Shown: positions 16,697 through 25,754, counted from the first letter of the stretch. The stretch is 64,000 nt of DNA from Oscillospiraceae bacterium (GCA_902766785.1 CACXEO010000096.1:1-64000), one strand, 5' to 3'. Program-made: numbers and translations. The notes: generated by a model from the sequence alone, not told the origin.

Positions 16697-18034
16697 CTAT
16701 TTGTCGCTTTTTTCTTTTTTGGAAAGCATAACATTCGCAAGGATACCAAGGATGAGTGCACAGGCAGTTGTTCGAATTTCAACCTGACCGAACGATACAG
16801 ACATATTACCAACGCCTGCAACAAGGATAATGGAGGCAACAAAAAGATTTCGGTTTTCGTTGAGGTCGACCTTCTGAAGCATTTTAAGACCGGATACAGA
16901 AATGAAGCCGTAAAGAGCGAAACAAACGCCTCCCATGACACATGCGGGGATCGTCTCAAGAAATGCTACGAGGGGGCCAATAAAGGAGAAAATGATGCAG
17001 GCAGCAGCAGCGGCCCAAATACTGACGGTGGAGGCATTACGTGTGATCGCCACACATGCGATAGACTCACCATATGTAGTGTTCGGACAACCACCGAAAA
17101 ATGTCCCAACAACGGAGCCGATGCCATCGCCGAGAAGCGTCCGGCAAAGGCCGGGTTTTTCCAAAAGATCCACGCCGACAATGGTGGAGAGATTCTTGTG
17201 ATCCGCAAGGTGTTCGGCAAATACGACGAATGCTACAGGAACATACGCAGCGAAGAGTGCGATAAGATAAGAACCGGAAATTTGAGAAAATCCGTCTTTT
17301 CCAAGCATGAAAGTAAAGTTGGGCAGTTCAAAAATCTTACAGGTCTCAAATGCGCTGTAATCAATCACGATAAGGGATGCGTTACCGGTTGCAGTCCCAA
17401 TGAAATAGAATATGGTAGCAAGAGCATAACCGGCGAGAATACCAATAATAAAAGGGATCAATCTGCCGATTTTTTTGCTGTAAGTAGAGCAAAGCATTGT
17501 TACAGCAAGGGTAACAAGGCCGCAGATAAGGCAAACATAGACACTGCCGTTCTCGGTGCTGGAACTTGTCAAACTGCCGACAGCACTTCCTGCGAGAGAA
17601 AGACCAATAGTTGCAACTGTTGGGCCAATGATAACGGGGGGCATAAGCTTACCAATCCACTTGACTCCGCAGAACTTAACAACTATGGCAATAATAACAT
17701 ACACAAGGCCAGCCATGGCGGCACCAATAATAAGGCCTACATAACCAACGGTCATGGATGCCGCTCCGGCAATCGCGGAGATCATTGAGGGGATGAATGC
17801 AAATGAGCTGCCAAGAAAAACAGGGCTGGAGCTTTTGGTGAAAAGCAAATAAATAATCGTACCAACGCCGGCACCAAGCAACGCAGCAGATGGGGGAAGT
17901 TCGGCACCGGTAGCTGCATTAACAGCGTTGGGAACCGCAATCGTTGCTGCCATGATTGCAAGCAACTGCTGGATAGCGAATAACACAACTTGCAAAAATT
18001 TTGGCTTGTCTTTAATGTTGTAAATAAGGTCCAT
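16697..18034 (-). CDS. Uracil/xanthine permease, NCS2 family
   Basis: A 445-residue membrane protein with about 14 hydrophobic helices, typical of UraA/PyrP-type nucleobase-proton symporters. The N-terminal QQLLAIMAATIAVPN, the TM3 segment with SSPVFLGSSFAF, the AEHLADHKNLS segment and GCPNTTYGESI (TM10 substrate-binding region) are family marks. The ATG at 18034 follows AAAGGAG; an upstream in-frame ATG adds 18 non-conserved residues. It has its own promoter and is monocistronic. The 288 bases between its stop and the small gene at 16408 hold no clear gene or terminator. Substrate (uracil or xanthine) is undetermined. Confidence 0.92.
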   Translation of the reverse strand: MDLIYNIKDKPKFLQVVLFAIQQLLAIMAATIAVPNAVNAATGAELPPSAALLGAGVGTIIYLLFTKSSSPVFLGSSFAFIPSMISAIAGAASMTVGYVGLIIGAAMAGLVYVIIAIVVKFCGVKWIGKLMPPVIIGPTVATIGLSLAGSAVGSLTSSSTENGSVYVCLICGLVTLAVTMLCSTYSKKIGRLIPFIIGILAGYALATIFYFIGTATGNASLIVIDYSAFETCKIFELPNFTFMLGKDGFSQISGSYLIALFAAYVPVAFVVFAEHLADHKNLSTIVGVDLLEKPGLCRTLLGDGIGSVVGTFFGGCPNTTYGESIACVAITRNASTVSIWAAAAACIIFSFIGPLVAFLETIPACVMGGVCFALYGFISVSGLKMLQKVDLNENRNLFVASIILVAGVGNMSVSFGQVEIRTTACALILGILANVMLSKKEKSDK

Positions 18035-18099
18035 ATCAGTTCTCCTTTTAATAAATTTTATAGCAGACTGCAAGACAAAACAACCCACAACTGTTTTAT

Positions 18100-18128
18100 A
18101 TTTTACTATAGTATGAACGAAATGTAAA
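18100..18128 (-). promoter_or_regulatory. Sigma-A promoter for the NCS2 permease
   Basis: Minus-strand TTTACA (18123-18128), 17-base spacer, TAAAAT (18100-18105). I saw no purine or PyrR-type leader in the 65 bases before the start. Confidence 0.75.
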
Positions 18129-18183
18129 TAGAAAACGACAGCTTTACCGACAAATTTTGCGGCAATCTTTATAAAAAATGCGC

Positions 18184-18210
18184 AAAAAAATCCCCCGGAT
18201 AATCCGGGGG
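18184..18210 (-). terminator. Terminator of the hydrogenase operon
   Basis: The stem CCCCCGGA/TCCGGGGG (18192-18199 with 18203-18210) is followed on the minus strand by a run of seven T. It lies 12 bases after the hydA stop. Confidence 0.88.
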
Positions 18211-18221
18211 TTTTTCATACA

Positions 18222-19964
18222 TTAACCGTTTTTACGGTCTACATACTGGGTATGGAGAACATGATGCGCCTTATGGCTTCCGGGCTCACCAAAATACTCA
18301 TCATAGATCTTTTTAATCATTGGATTTTCGTGTGATTTCCGGACAGGCAGGTTTTTATCCTCTTCATAAATCGCCTTGGCACGCTCCGCTCTCAGATCTA
18401 CAAAGTTGCGGACGCTGGCTGGCTGGGTCGGCTGGCCGCCGCCATTTACACAGCCGCCTGGGCAGGCCATGATTTCAATAAAGTGGTAATTCTTTCTGCC
18501 GGCCTTAACATCTTCCAGCAGGGCCCTTGCATTTGCAAGGCCAGAAGCAACCGCAACATTGACGTCCATGCCGGCGACATTGTAGGTCGCTTCTTTAATT
18601 CCCGCGGTACCCCGGACTTCGGTGAAGTCAAGGGCTTTAAGCTCTTCGCCGGTGAGTTTCTCAACAGCGGTTCTCAAAGCAGCCTCCATAACGCCGCCGG
18701 TCGCGCCGAAGATCACGCCTGCGCCGGTGGATTCTCCAAGCGGATTGTCAAACTCTTCATCCGGCAGCTGGGTGAACATGATGCCCGCGCGTTCAATCAT
18801 CCGGGCAAGCTCTCTGGTGGTCAGCGCGATATCGACATCCGCAACGCCCGCCGCATCCTGATGATCACGGCCAACCTCAAACTTTTTCGCAGTACAGGGC
18901 ATAATGCTGACGCTGACGATATCCTTCGGATCAATATTATTTTTCTCTGCATAGTAGGTCTTAATAACCGCGCCGAACATCTGCTGCGGCGATTTGCAGG
19001 TGGAAAGGTTATCAATCATTTCAGGATAGTTGAATTCACAGAACTTAACCCATCCCGGTGAACAGGAAGTGATCATCGGCAGGGTGCCGCCATTTTTCAC
19101 TCTCTCAAGGAATTCGTTGGCCTCTTCCATAATTGTGAGGTCAGCGGAGAAATCGGTGTCAAACACTTTGTCAAAGCCGAGGCGGCGGAGGGCCGCAACC
19201 ATTTTCCCTTTGACGTTGGAGCCAACCGGCATGCCAAACGCCTCACCCAGGGTGACGCGGATGGAAGGAGCGGTCTGGACAACAACGTGCTTGGTCGGGT
19301 CAGCAAGAGCGGCCCAGACCTTGTCGGTATCATCTTTTTCAGAGAGGGCGCCGGTCGGGCAGGCTACGATGCACTGACCGCAGGAAACGCAGGAGGTAGC
19401 GTCCAGCTCAACCTCAAACGGGCTGCCGATGTGGGTCTTGAAGCCACGCTCAATCGGCCCGATGACCGAAACACTCTGGAGCTTTTCACAGGCTGCAACA
19501 CAGCGGCGGCAGAGGATGCATTTGTTGTTGTCACGGTACATATGGGGGGCGGACATATCGATCTCAACGCGTTCGTTCACACCCTCAAAGAAGTTTTCAT
19601 CCTCAACACCGTACTCTTTACAGAGCTTCTGCAGTTCACAGCTTCCGCTGCGGACGCAGGACAAACATTTTTTATCATGAGTGGAAAGGATGAGTTCCAA
19701 CGTCAGCCTTCTGGCTTTCAGGACAGCCGGAGAATTGGTGACGACTTCCATCCCCTCATTAACAGGATATACACAAGCGGCAACCAGGCTTCTGGCGCCT
19801 TTGACTTCAACCACACAAATACGGCAGGCACCGATGGCGTTGATGTCTTTTAGATAGCAAAGAGTAGGAATTTCAAACCCATTTTCACGTGCAGCTTCAA
19901 GGATGGTGTAATTTTTCGGCACGCTTAATGGAATTCCATTAATTTTGATGTTTACATTTTCCAT
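18222..19964 (-). CDS. hydA: NADH-linked [FeFe] hydrogenase catalytic subunit HydA
   Basis: A 580-residue catalytic subunit of a multimeric [FeFe] hydrogenase. N-terminal [2Fe-2S] ligands are Cys36, 47, 50 and 64; the His-Cys3 cluster is His96, Cys100, 103 and 109; two ferredoxin-type [4Fe-4S] sites follow (KCILCRRC..C near 149-159 and SCVSCGQC..C near 191-202). The H-cluster domain has L1 TSCSPGW (299-305), L2 MPCTAKK (355-361) and L3 IMACPGGCVNGGGQP (498-512). A short C-terminal small-subunit-like tail is fused. With the NuoF- and NuoE-like subunits of the same operon it should form a cytosolic complex using NADH and reduced ferredoxin to make H2, as in electron-bifurcating enzymes. The ATG at 19964 follows GGGGAGAAG; a longer frame upstream overlaps hydB. 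Confidence 0.95.
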   Translation of the reverse strand: MENVNIKINGIPLSVPKNYTILEAARENGFEIPTLCYLKDINAIGACRICVVEVKGARSLVAACVYPVNEGMEVVTNSPAVLKARRLTLELILSTHDKKCLSCVRSGSCELQKLCKEYGVEDENFFEGVNERVEIDMSAPHMYRDNNKCILCRRCVAACEKLQSVSVIGPIERGFKTHIGSPFEVELDATSCVSCGQCIVACPTGALSEKDDTDKVWAALADPTKHVVVQTAPSIRVTLGEAFGMPVGSNVKGKMVAALRRLGFDKVFDTDFSADLTIMEEANEFLERVKNGGTLPMITSCSPGWVKFCEFNYPEMIDNLSTCKSPQQMFGAVIKTYYAEKNNIDPKDIVSVSIMPCTAKKFEVGRDHQDAAGVADVDIALTTRELARMIERAGIMFTQLPDEEFDNPLGESTGAGVIFGATGGVMEAALRTAVEKLTGEELKALDFTEVRGTAGIKEATYNVAGMDVNVAVASGLANARALLEDVKAGRKNYHFIEIMACPGGCVNGGGQPTQPASVRNFVDLRAERAKAIYEEDKNLPVRKSHENPMIKKIYDEYFGEPGSHKAHHVLHTQYVDRKNG

Positions 19965-19980
19965 CTCGGTACTTCTCCCC

Positions 19981-21768
19981 TTATTTCTTCGAAATTGCTG
20001 CAAACTTACATTTTTCCATACAAGCGCCGCACTTAATGCACTTGTTTTTGTCAATAACATGCGGCTGTTTTACAGTGCCGCTGATTGCGCCAACCGGGCA
20101 GACTCTGGAGCAGAGGGTACAACCCTTACAGAGGTTCGGGTCAATCTCATAGCTCAGCAATTCCTTACAAACGCCAGCCGGGCATTTTTTGTCCACAACG
20201 TGTGCAATATACTCGTCACGGAAATAGCGGAGGGTGGAGAGAACCGGGTTCGGAGCGGTCTGGCCAAGCCCGCAGAGAGAGTTATTCTTAATGTGGTAGC
20301 AAAGCTCTTCCATTTTATCCAGGTCTTCCAGAGTGCCCTGGCCCTTGGTGATCTTGTCAAGCATTTCATAAAGGCGCTTGGTTCCAATCCGGCAAGGAGT
20401 ACATTTACCACAGGACTCGTCTACAGTAAACTCCAAGAAGAATTTCGCAATGTCGACCATGCAGTTGTCCTCGTCCATGACGATCAAACCGCCGGAGCCC
20501 ATCATGGAACCGATGGCAATCAGGTTGTCATAATCGATCGGAACATCCAGATGCTCCGCCGGGATACATCCGCCGGAAGGTCCGCCGGTCTGGGCCGCTT
20601 TGAACTTTTTGCCGTTCGGGATGCCGCCGCCGATCTCTTCTACGATTTCGCGGAGGGTCGTCCCCATTGGAACCTCAACAAGGCCAGTGTTGTGGATCTT
20701 GCCGCCGAGGGCGAAAACTTTAGTACCCTTGGACTTCTCAGTTCCCATAGAAGAGAACCAGTCAGCGCCTTTGAGGATAATCTGCGGGATATTTGCATAA
20801 GTCTCAACATTGTTGAGAACAGTCGGTTTACCGAACAGGCCTTTAACTGCCGGGAACGGAGGACGGCATCTCGGCTCGCCGCGCTTACCCTCGATTGAGG
20901 TCATCAGAGCAGTTTCCTCACCGCAGACAAACGCGCCTGCGCCAAGACGGAGGCCGAGGTCAAAGTCAAAACCAGTACCAAAGATATCTTTACCGAGCAA
21001 GCCGTATTCTCTTGCCTGGCCGATTGCAATTTCCAGGCGCTTAACAGCGATCGGGTACTCCGCGCGGACATAAATATAGCCCTGGGACGCGCCGATCGCA
21101 TATCCCGCAATTGCCATCGCTTCGATGACCGCATGGGGGTCGCCCTCCAGTACGGAACGATCCATGAACGCGCCCGGGTCGCCTTCGTCGGCGTTACAGC
21201 AGACATATTTCTGATCCGCCTGATTCGCCGCCGCAAAGGACCATTTGAGGCCAGTCGGGAAGCCTGCGCCGCCGCGTCCGCGGAGACCGGAATCCTTAAT
21301 AACCTGGATAACTTCTTCCGGTTTGTATTCAGTCAGACATTTACCCAGAGCCGCATAACCGTCCATCGCTATGTATTCATCAATATTTTCTGGATTAATA
21401 ACACCGCAGTTACGAAGCGCGACACGATGCTGTTTTTTATAGAAGTCGGTCTCATTGAGGGACTTAACATTGTCTTCTTCAACCGTCTCACTGTAAAGCA
21501 GACGCTTTACAATACGGCCCTTAAGAAGGTGTTCGTCAACAATTTCTTTAATATCTTCCGGTTTTACACGGGAGTAGAAGCTGCCTTCCGGATATACGAT
21601 CATAATCGGGCCCAGGGCACAAAGGCCAAAGCAGCCCGTTCTGACTACGTTTACTTCTTCTGCGAGGCCAACGGCCTTGATTTCCTTTTCCAGCTCGGCA
21701 ATAATCTGCTCGGAGCCGGAAGAAGTACAACCGGTACCACCGCATACAAGTACATGAGAACGATACAT
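19981..21768 (-). CDS. hydB: NuoF-like diaphorase subunit of the hydrogenase (HydB)
   Basis: A 595-residue flavoprotein. The first ~100 residues are a thioredoxin-like [2Fe-2S] domain (VCGGTGCTSSGS and RTGCFGLCALGP). The NuoF core carries GRGGAGFPTGLKW (FMN/NADH loop), NADEGDPGAFMDR and SCGKCTPCRIG (N3-type [4Fe-4S] site). Two C-terminal [4Fe-4S] sites end the protein (CKGCTLCSRVCPVGA and CIKCGACMEKCKFAA). It binds FMN and NADH and passes electrons to HydA. The extra ferredoxin sites are typical of bifurcating HydB. The ATG follows GGAGGA and the gene sits 16 bases before hydA. Confidence 0.94.
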   Translation of the reverse strand: MYRSHVLVCGGTGCTSSGSEQIIAELEKEIKAVGLAEEVNVVRTGCFGLCALGPIMIVYPEGSFYSRVKPEDIKEIVDEHLLKGRIVKRLLYSETVEEDNVKSLNETDFYKKQHRVALRNCGVINPENIDEYIAMDGYAALGKCLTEYKPEEVIQVIKDSGLRGRGGAGFPTGLKWSFAAANQADQKYVCCNADEGDPGAFMDRSVLEGDPHAVIEAMAIAGYAIGASQGYIYVRAEYPIAVKRLEIAIGQAREYGLLGKDIFGTGFDFDLGLRLGAGAFVCGEETALMTSIEGKRGEPRCRPPFPAVKGLFGKPTVLNNVETYANIPQIILKGADWFSSMGTEKSKGTKVFALGGKIHNTGLVEVPMGTTLREIVEEIGGGIPNGKKFKAAQTGGPSGGCIPAEHLDVPIDYDNLIAIGSMMGSGGLIVMDEDNCMVDIAKFFLEFTVDESCGKCTPCRIGTKRLYEMLDKITKGQGTLEDLDKMEELCYHIKNNSLCGLGQTAPNPVLSTLRYFRDEYIAHVVDKKCPAGVCKELLSYEIDPNLCKGCTLCSRVCPVGAISGTVKQPHVIDKNKCIKCGACMEKCKFAAISKK

Positions 21769-21781
21769 TGAATAATCCTCC

Positions 21782-22150
21782 TTATGCGTTTGCGCCAATT
21801 GTATATTCGGTAACGACATTACCGTTTACAATGTGGTCGTTGATAACTCTGACAATTTTTTCCGCGGTCATTTTAACATAAGTCGTTTTGGTCCCATCCG
21901 CTTCGAAAACTTCTACAACCGGCTCGAACTTGCAGATGCCGATGCAGCCGGTCTGGGTCACCATGACATTGTGGAGGTTTCTCTTCGCAACTTCTTCTGA
22001 GCAAGCGTTGAGAACCGGACGGGCACCGGCGGCAATCCCGCAGGTTGCCATGCCCACAACGACTCTGTAGTCGATCTCATTGTTTTCACGGACGACAACA
22101 TTGTTTTTTACACGATCGCGAATGGCCTGTAATTCTGCTAAACTTTTCAT
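21782..22150 (-). CDS. HndB-like thioredoxin-fold [2Fe-2S] protein
   Basis: A 122-residue protein of the thioredoxin-like [2Fe-2S] ferredoxin family resembling HndB of NADP-reducing hydrogenases. The first cysteine pair is in MATCGIAAGARPVLNAC and the second in TQTGCIGICKFEPVVEV. A short N-terminal helix (SLAELQAIRDRVKNN) precedes the fold. It lies 13 bases before hydB, so it is probably an accessory electron carrier of the complex. The ATG at 22150 has AAGGTGG upstream. Confidence 0.88.
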   Translation of the reverse strand: MKSLAELQAIRDRVKNNVVVRENNEIDYRVVVGMATCGIAAGARPVLNACSEEVAKRNLHNVMVTQTGCIGICKFEPVVEVFEADGTKTTYVKMTAEKIVRVINDHIVNGNVVTEYTIGANA

Positions 22151-22187
22151 GAATGCGCACCACCTTAACAATTATTAGTTCATGTTT

Positions 22188-22739
22188 TTACTGTACTTGA
22201 AGGTCGATTTCCCCTATATTCTCCTCCATCATCTGGCGCAGAAAGGTCAAAATTTCATTGGAGGCAATATCCACGCCTTCCAGCATCTGCCTGACTTCGC
22301 GGGTATCCAGAATAAACGAACGCCCGTCTACTTCATAACGGTAGACAAAGTCAATTTCGGGACTCCCGGAAATCAATGTGATGATCGTTGAGGGGACGTC
22401 GCCAAGGGGAAGCATGTCGAGATGCTCGTAGCAATACTCAGCTGCTACCTTGGTACCCACCCCAGGGGTGGACTGGATGTAAAAGCTGCCGCCGGTCATT
22501 TCCGCCGTCATTTTAAAAAACGGAATCCCCAGCCCGATTTTACGGGTGGTTCTTGTGGTGAAAAAAGGATCGACCACCTGTTTCACCTGTTCCTCGCTCA
22601 TTCCACAGCCGTTGTCTTCAAGCGTGATGACAAGCCATTTTTCCGCCGTGTTTTTGACGACGGAAATCTCAACCAGCGACGCGCCTGCCCGAACAGAATT
22701 CTGGGCGATATCGAGGATATTCAACGACAGTTCCTGCAT
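22188..22739 (-). CDS. Stand-alone HATPase (histidine-kinase-type ATP-binding) protein
   Basis: A 183-residue protein holding a GHKL ATPase fold: N-box DIAQNSVRAGA (residues 10-20), G1 DNGCGMSEEQ, and IGLGIPFFKM as G2. There is no dimerisation/phosphoacceptor domain and no membrane segment. The C-terminal 60 residues (after CYEHLDMLPLGD) are not recognised. It is inserted between the NuoE-like and HndB-like genes, five bases after the former. ATP binding is supported by motifs; the target is unknown. A regulatory role tied to hydrogenase synthesis or activity is an inference from its position. Confidence 0.82.
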   Translation of the reverse strand: MQELSLNILDIAQNSVRAGASLVEISVVKNTAEKWLVITLEDNGCGMSEEQVKQVVDPFFTTRTTRKIGLGIPFFKMTAEMTGGSFYIQSTPGVGTKVAAEYCYEHLDMLPLGDVPSTIITLISGSPEIDFVYRYEVDGRSFILDTREVRQMLEGVDIASNEILTFLRQMMEENIGEIDLQVQ

Positions 22740-22744
22740 AACGG

Positions 22745-23242
22745 TTATTCCGCGTACTTAGCCAGAATGTCATCAACGTCGTCTACAACCAGACGGCCGT
22801 AAACGTCGTCGTTGACAGTCAGAACAGGCGCAAGACCGCAGGCGCCGATGCAACGGCAGGCCTCAAGGGAAAACCTTCCATCCGGTGTGCACTCGCCGTT
22901 GGTAATGCCCAAACGCTCAGAAAGGCGGTTGAAAACATCCCCAGAGCCTTTGACGTAACAGGCCGTGCCCAAACATACAGAAATTTTGTACTTTCCTTTG
23001 GGGGCAAGTGAAAATTGAGAATAGAATGTTACAACGCCGTAGATTTCAGACATTGACACGCCCAGACCGTCAGAAACCATCTGCTGAACCTCGATTGGCA
23101 GATAGCCGTAAATCTCCTGCGCTTTCTGCAATACCGGCATCAACGCGCCGCCCTGGCCCTTGTGCTCCTCAATATACTGCTTGAGTTGCGCTTCCTGCTC
23201 AGGTGTTCCGCCAAACGGCAATGTACTGCTTGCTTTAGCCAT
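22745..23242 (-). CDS. hydC: NuoE-like [2Fe-2S] subunit of the hydrogenase (HydC)
   Basis: A 165-residue subunit with an N-terminal helical bundle (ALMPVLQKAQEIYGYLP and YGVVTFYSQF) and a thioredoxin-fold [2Fe-2S] domain with ligands in CLGTACYVKG and EACRCIGACGLAP. It transfers electrons within the HydABC complex. It is first in the operon. The ATG at 23242 follows GAGGAGGG; the longer upstream frame does not match the family. Confidence 0.94.
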   Translation of the reverse strand: MAKASSTLPFGGTPEQEAQLKQYIEEHKGQGGALMPVLQKAQEIYGYLPIEVQQMVSDGLGVSMSEIYGVVTFYSQFSLAPKGKYKISVCLGTACYVKGSGDVFNRLSERLGITNGECTPDGRFSLEACRCIGACGLAPVLTVNDDVYGRLVVDDVDDILAKYAE

Positions 23243-23583
23243 AAAATAGCCCTCCTCATAAAATTGCGGCTGGCGGACATAGTCCGTTCCAACCCCCCAG
23301 AACCGCCCTTTTGTGACATTTGATAAGCGGCTCACAGTTACTGTTTATTATATCATGTAGATTTCACAAAAGCTATAAAAAATGGAAGATAATGTCGCAA
23401 AATAAGTTGTAAATTTTTTGTTAAAATCGTGAATAAATTTGCAACTTGTTCATATTTATTAATTCCGTTGAATTCCTCCGCACAAATGCTATAATATAGG
23501 TAATCAAGCCGGGAAACAGCTCCCGGAAGCAAAGACTTAAAACAGTCCGGCAAAACCAAGCAGCCGGAGAATGGAGCGGAATT
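23243..23583. other. Divergent intergenic region between hydrogenase operon and sensory module
   Basis: About 340 bases with no gene. On the minus strand a TATAAT (23347-23352) could be the -10 of the hydrogenase operon but I see no good -35 at 17 bases, so activation or an alternative sigma factor is possible. On the plus strand TTGAAT-N16-TATAAT serves the sensory module. The AT-rich middle (23360-23460) is a candidate place for regulator binding. Confidence 0.6.
23468..23495 (+). promoter_or_regulatory. Sigma-A promoter for the DRTGG/sensory hydrogenase module
   Basis: TTGAAT (23468-23473), 16-base spacer, TATAAT (23490-23495), 88 bases ahead of the first start codon. Confidence 0.7.
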
Positions 23584-23928
23584 ATGACGATAGGAGATAT
23601 CAAAAACATCCTCGGGTGCAAGGTTATCTGCTGTGAGGAACGTCTGGACGCCGAAATCAACACCGCATGCGGCTCCGACATGATGAGCGATGTTCTTGCC
23701 TTTGTCAAGGACCAGTCCTGCCTGCTTACAGGTTTAGTCAATCCACAGGTCGTACGCACAGCTGATATGATGGATATGCACTGCGTTATCTTTGTGCGCG
23801 GAAAAATGCCGGATGAATCGATGATCGAGCTTGCAAGGGAACGTGGAATTACCCTAATGAGCACCGGTTACCGGATGTTTACCGCCTGCGGAAAACTTTG
23901 GGAAAACGGCCTGAGAGGGGGCAACTGA
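23584..23928 (+). CDS. DRTGG-domain protein (first copy)
   Basis: A 114-residue protein consisting only of a DRTGG-type domain, a fold found in phosphotransacetylase N-terminal regions and CBS-PPase proteins and thought to sense nucleotides. Visible features: an N-terminal helix MTIGDIKNILGCKVI, ACGSDMMSDVLAFVKDQSCLLTG in the middle and VIFVRGKMPDESMIELARERGITLMST, which matches the second DRTGG protein at 25795. GGAG precedes the ATG. It leads a five-gene plus-strand module and its stop is four bases before the next start. Ligand unknown. Confidence 0.8.
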   Translation: MTIGDIKNILGCKVICCEERLDAEINTACGSDMMSDVLAFVKDQSCLLTGLVNPQVVRTADMMDMHCVIFVRGKMPDESMIELARERGITLMSTGYRMFTACGKLWENGLRGGN

Positions 23929-23932
23929 TCCC

Positions 23933-24358
23933 ATGAACGATGCACTTCACCTCCACTATTTTGTAGACGGGGACGATTTTACGCGGGCCGGGGAAGCCTC
24001 TGCGAATGTGAAGAAAACGCTGCGGCAGATCGGGGTTTCGCCAGATGCCATCCGGCGGGTTGCCATCGTTTTATATGAAGGCGAAATTAACATGGTCATC
24101 CACGCAAACGGCGGGGTAATTGATGTGGACATCGCCCCCGATCAAATTACAATGGTTCTTAAAGACACCGGCAAGGGGATTGCGGATATTGAGCTTGCGA
24201 TGAAAGAAGGCTACTCTACCGCGCCCGAAGAGGTGCGTTCCCTCGGTTTCGGCGCCGGGATGGGGCTTTCCAATATGAAAAAGTACAGCGACGAAATGAA
24301 GATCGAGTCCACCGTTAATGTCGGTACTACCGTTACCATGAAGGTCAACCTCAGTTGA
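23933..24358 (+). CDS. RsbW-like anti-sigma-type serine kinase / HATPase
   Basis: A 141-residue GHKL ATPase of the RsbW/SpoIIAB group. The N-box is VLYEGEINMVIHANGG (with the Glu and Asn of the family), G1 is KDTGKGIADIE and G2 is GFGAGMGLSNMKKYSDEM. The domain occupies the entire protein. Relatives bind sigma factors or phosphorylate anti-anti-sigma partners; no sigma factor or STAS partner lies nearby, so the target is not known. The short gap after the DRTGG gene suggests translational coupling. Confidence 0.82.
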   Translation: MNDALHLHYFVDGDDFTRAGEASANVKKTLRQIGVSPDAIRRVAIVLYEGEINMVIHANGGVIDVDIAPDQITMVLKDTGKGIADIELAMKEGYSTAPEEVRSLGFGAGMGLSNMKKYSDEMKIESTVNVGTTVTMKVNLS

Positions 24359-24434
24359 GGTTTCAACGCCAGCCAGCGACCAACAAACACCTTGATTCCC
24401 ATTACCACCATTCAACGAGAGGGGTGTTATTCCA

Positions 24435-25754
24435 GTGGAATTTTTTCATTCGGTTACATTAGATAAAGAGAAATGCAAAGGCTGTATCAACTGCATTAAG
24501 CGCTGTCCGACTGAAGCAATCCGGGTGCGGAACAAGAAAGCTTTTATCATCCCGGAGCGCTGCATTGACTGCGGCGAGTGCATCCGCGTCTGCCCGCACC
24601 ATGCAAAAAAGGCGACCTGCGACCCGCTCGACGTAATAAGCCAGTACGAGTATGCCATTGCGTTGCCCGCTCCCGCTCTTTACGGGCAGTTTAACAATAT
24701 GGACGACATTGACATCCTCCTGCGCGCTCTGATTGACTTCGGTTTCAACGAAGTCTACGAGGTTGCGAAGGCTGCCGAGCTTGTATCGGCCGCTACCCGT
24801 AAAATGATGCGGGAGGGCAACCTGAAACGGCCGGTCATCAGCTCGGCCTGCCCGGCTGTTACAAGGCTGATCCGTGTGCGCTTTCCCAATTTGATTGAGC
24901 ACGTCCTGCCCCTGAACGCGCCGGTGGAGCTCGCCGCCCGGCTTTCAAAGGAAGCGGCTCACAAAAAAACCGGCATACCGATGGAACGGATTGGGGCTAT
25001 TTTCATTTCCCCCTGCGCCGCTAAGGTGACCGCCTCTAAAATGCCGCTTGGGACTGAGAAAAGCGAAGTTTCCGCCGTTGTTTCCATTAACGATATTTAC
25101 CCCCGGCTCCTTTCCCTGATGCACCTGCCGGATTCTGAACAGGATTCTCTGGTGCAGAGCGGCAAAATCGGGGTCGCGTGGGGCACGAGTTCCGGTGAGG
25201 CTGCTGGGCTTCTCAACGACAGCTACCTGGCCGCTGACGGAATTGAAAACGTCATCCGGGTGCTGGACGACCTGGAAGACGAACGGCTGAACAACCTTGA
25301 ATTCATTGAACTTAACGCCTGTAGCGGTGGCTGTGTGGGCGGCGTCCTCACGGTGGAAAACCCATATATCGCCAAGGCCAAACTCAAGCGCATCGTCAAA
25401 TATATGCCGGTTTCTATGAACCACATTGACCACGTTCCGAAAGAGGCTGTCTGGGATTCAAACCTGGAATACGCGCCGGTCCTCACCCTGGATACCGATA
25501 TGCACAAGGCCCTTGAAAAGATGAGCGAGCTGGAAGCCATTGAGGCAGACCTTCCCGGGCTTGACTGCGGTTCCTGCGGCGCCCCCTCCTGCCGTGCCCT
25601 AGCTGAGGACGTTGTCCGCGGTGCGGCCAGCCCGGACGACTGCATCTTCAAATATAAGGAAAGCATTGAGAGCCTGATCAGGGATATCCACAGGATTGAA
25701 GCTTCCATCCCGCCGCCGTTCAGAACCGGGGAAGATGAAGATGCGTCCCAATAA
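24435..25754 (+). CDS. Sensory-type [FeFe] hydrogenase with C-terminal Fe-S domain
   Basis: A 439-residue protein. Two ferredoxin-like [4Fe-4S] sites (Cys14, 17, 20, 24 and Cys43, 46, 49, 53) are followed by an H-cluster domain with altered loops: L1 SSACPAV (Cys139), L2 SPCAAKV (Cys194) and L3 LNACSGGCVGG (Cys296, Cys300). All four expected cluster cysteines are kept, but the residues around them differ from the catalytic TSC(C/S)PGW, MPCxxK and ACPGGCxxGGG forms, as in putative H2-sensing hydrogenases. A further Fe-S motif, C378-x2-C381-x4-C386-x16-C403 (PF04060-type), closes the protein; the PAS domain of HydS-type sensors is absent. I infer a redox or H2 sensor for the adjacent hydrogenase. 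The start at 24435 is assigned as GTG-type with GAGAGGGGTG upstream. Confidence 0.82.
   Translation: MEFFHSVTLDKEKCKGCINCIKRCPTEAIRVRNKKAFIIPERCIDCGECIRVCPHHAKKATCDPLDVISQYEYAIALPAPALYGQFNNMDDIDILLRALIDFGFNEVYEVAKAAELVSAATRKMMREGNLKRPVISSACPAVTRLIRVRFPNLIEHVLPLNAPVELAARLSKEAAHKKTGIPMERIGAIFISPCAAKVTASKMPLGTEKSEVSAVVSINDIYPRLLSLMHLPDSEQDSLVQSGKIGVAWGTSSGEAAGLLNDSYLAADGIENVIRVLDDLEDERLNNLEFIELNACSGGCVGGVLTVENPYIAKAKLKRIVKYMPVSMNHIDHVPKEAVWDSNLEYAPVLTLDTDMHKALEKMSELEAIEADLPGLDCGSCGAPSCRALAEDVVRGAASPDDCIFKYKESIESLIRDIHRIEASIPPPFRTGEDEDASQ

Noticed and set aside
16549..16959. Minus-strand frame extending past the end of the permease gene
   Set aside because: Most of it overlaps the permease in another frame, there is no good ribosome-binding site and the protein is not recognisable.
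16685..17788. Long plus-strand open frame of 367 codons
   Set aside because: It is antisense to the NCS2 permease, has biased composition and resembles no family; the permease has full motifs, a promoter and a ribosome-binding site.
19945..20898. Plus-strand open frame of 317 codons
   Set aside because: Antisense to hydB, which carries all expected flavin and Fe-S motifs.
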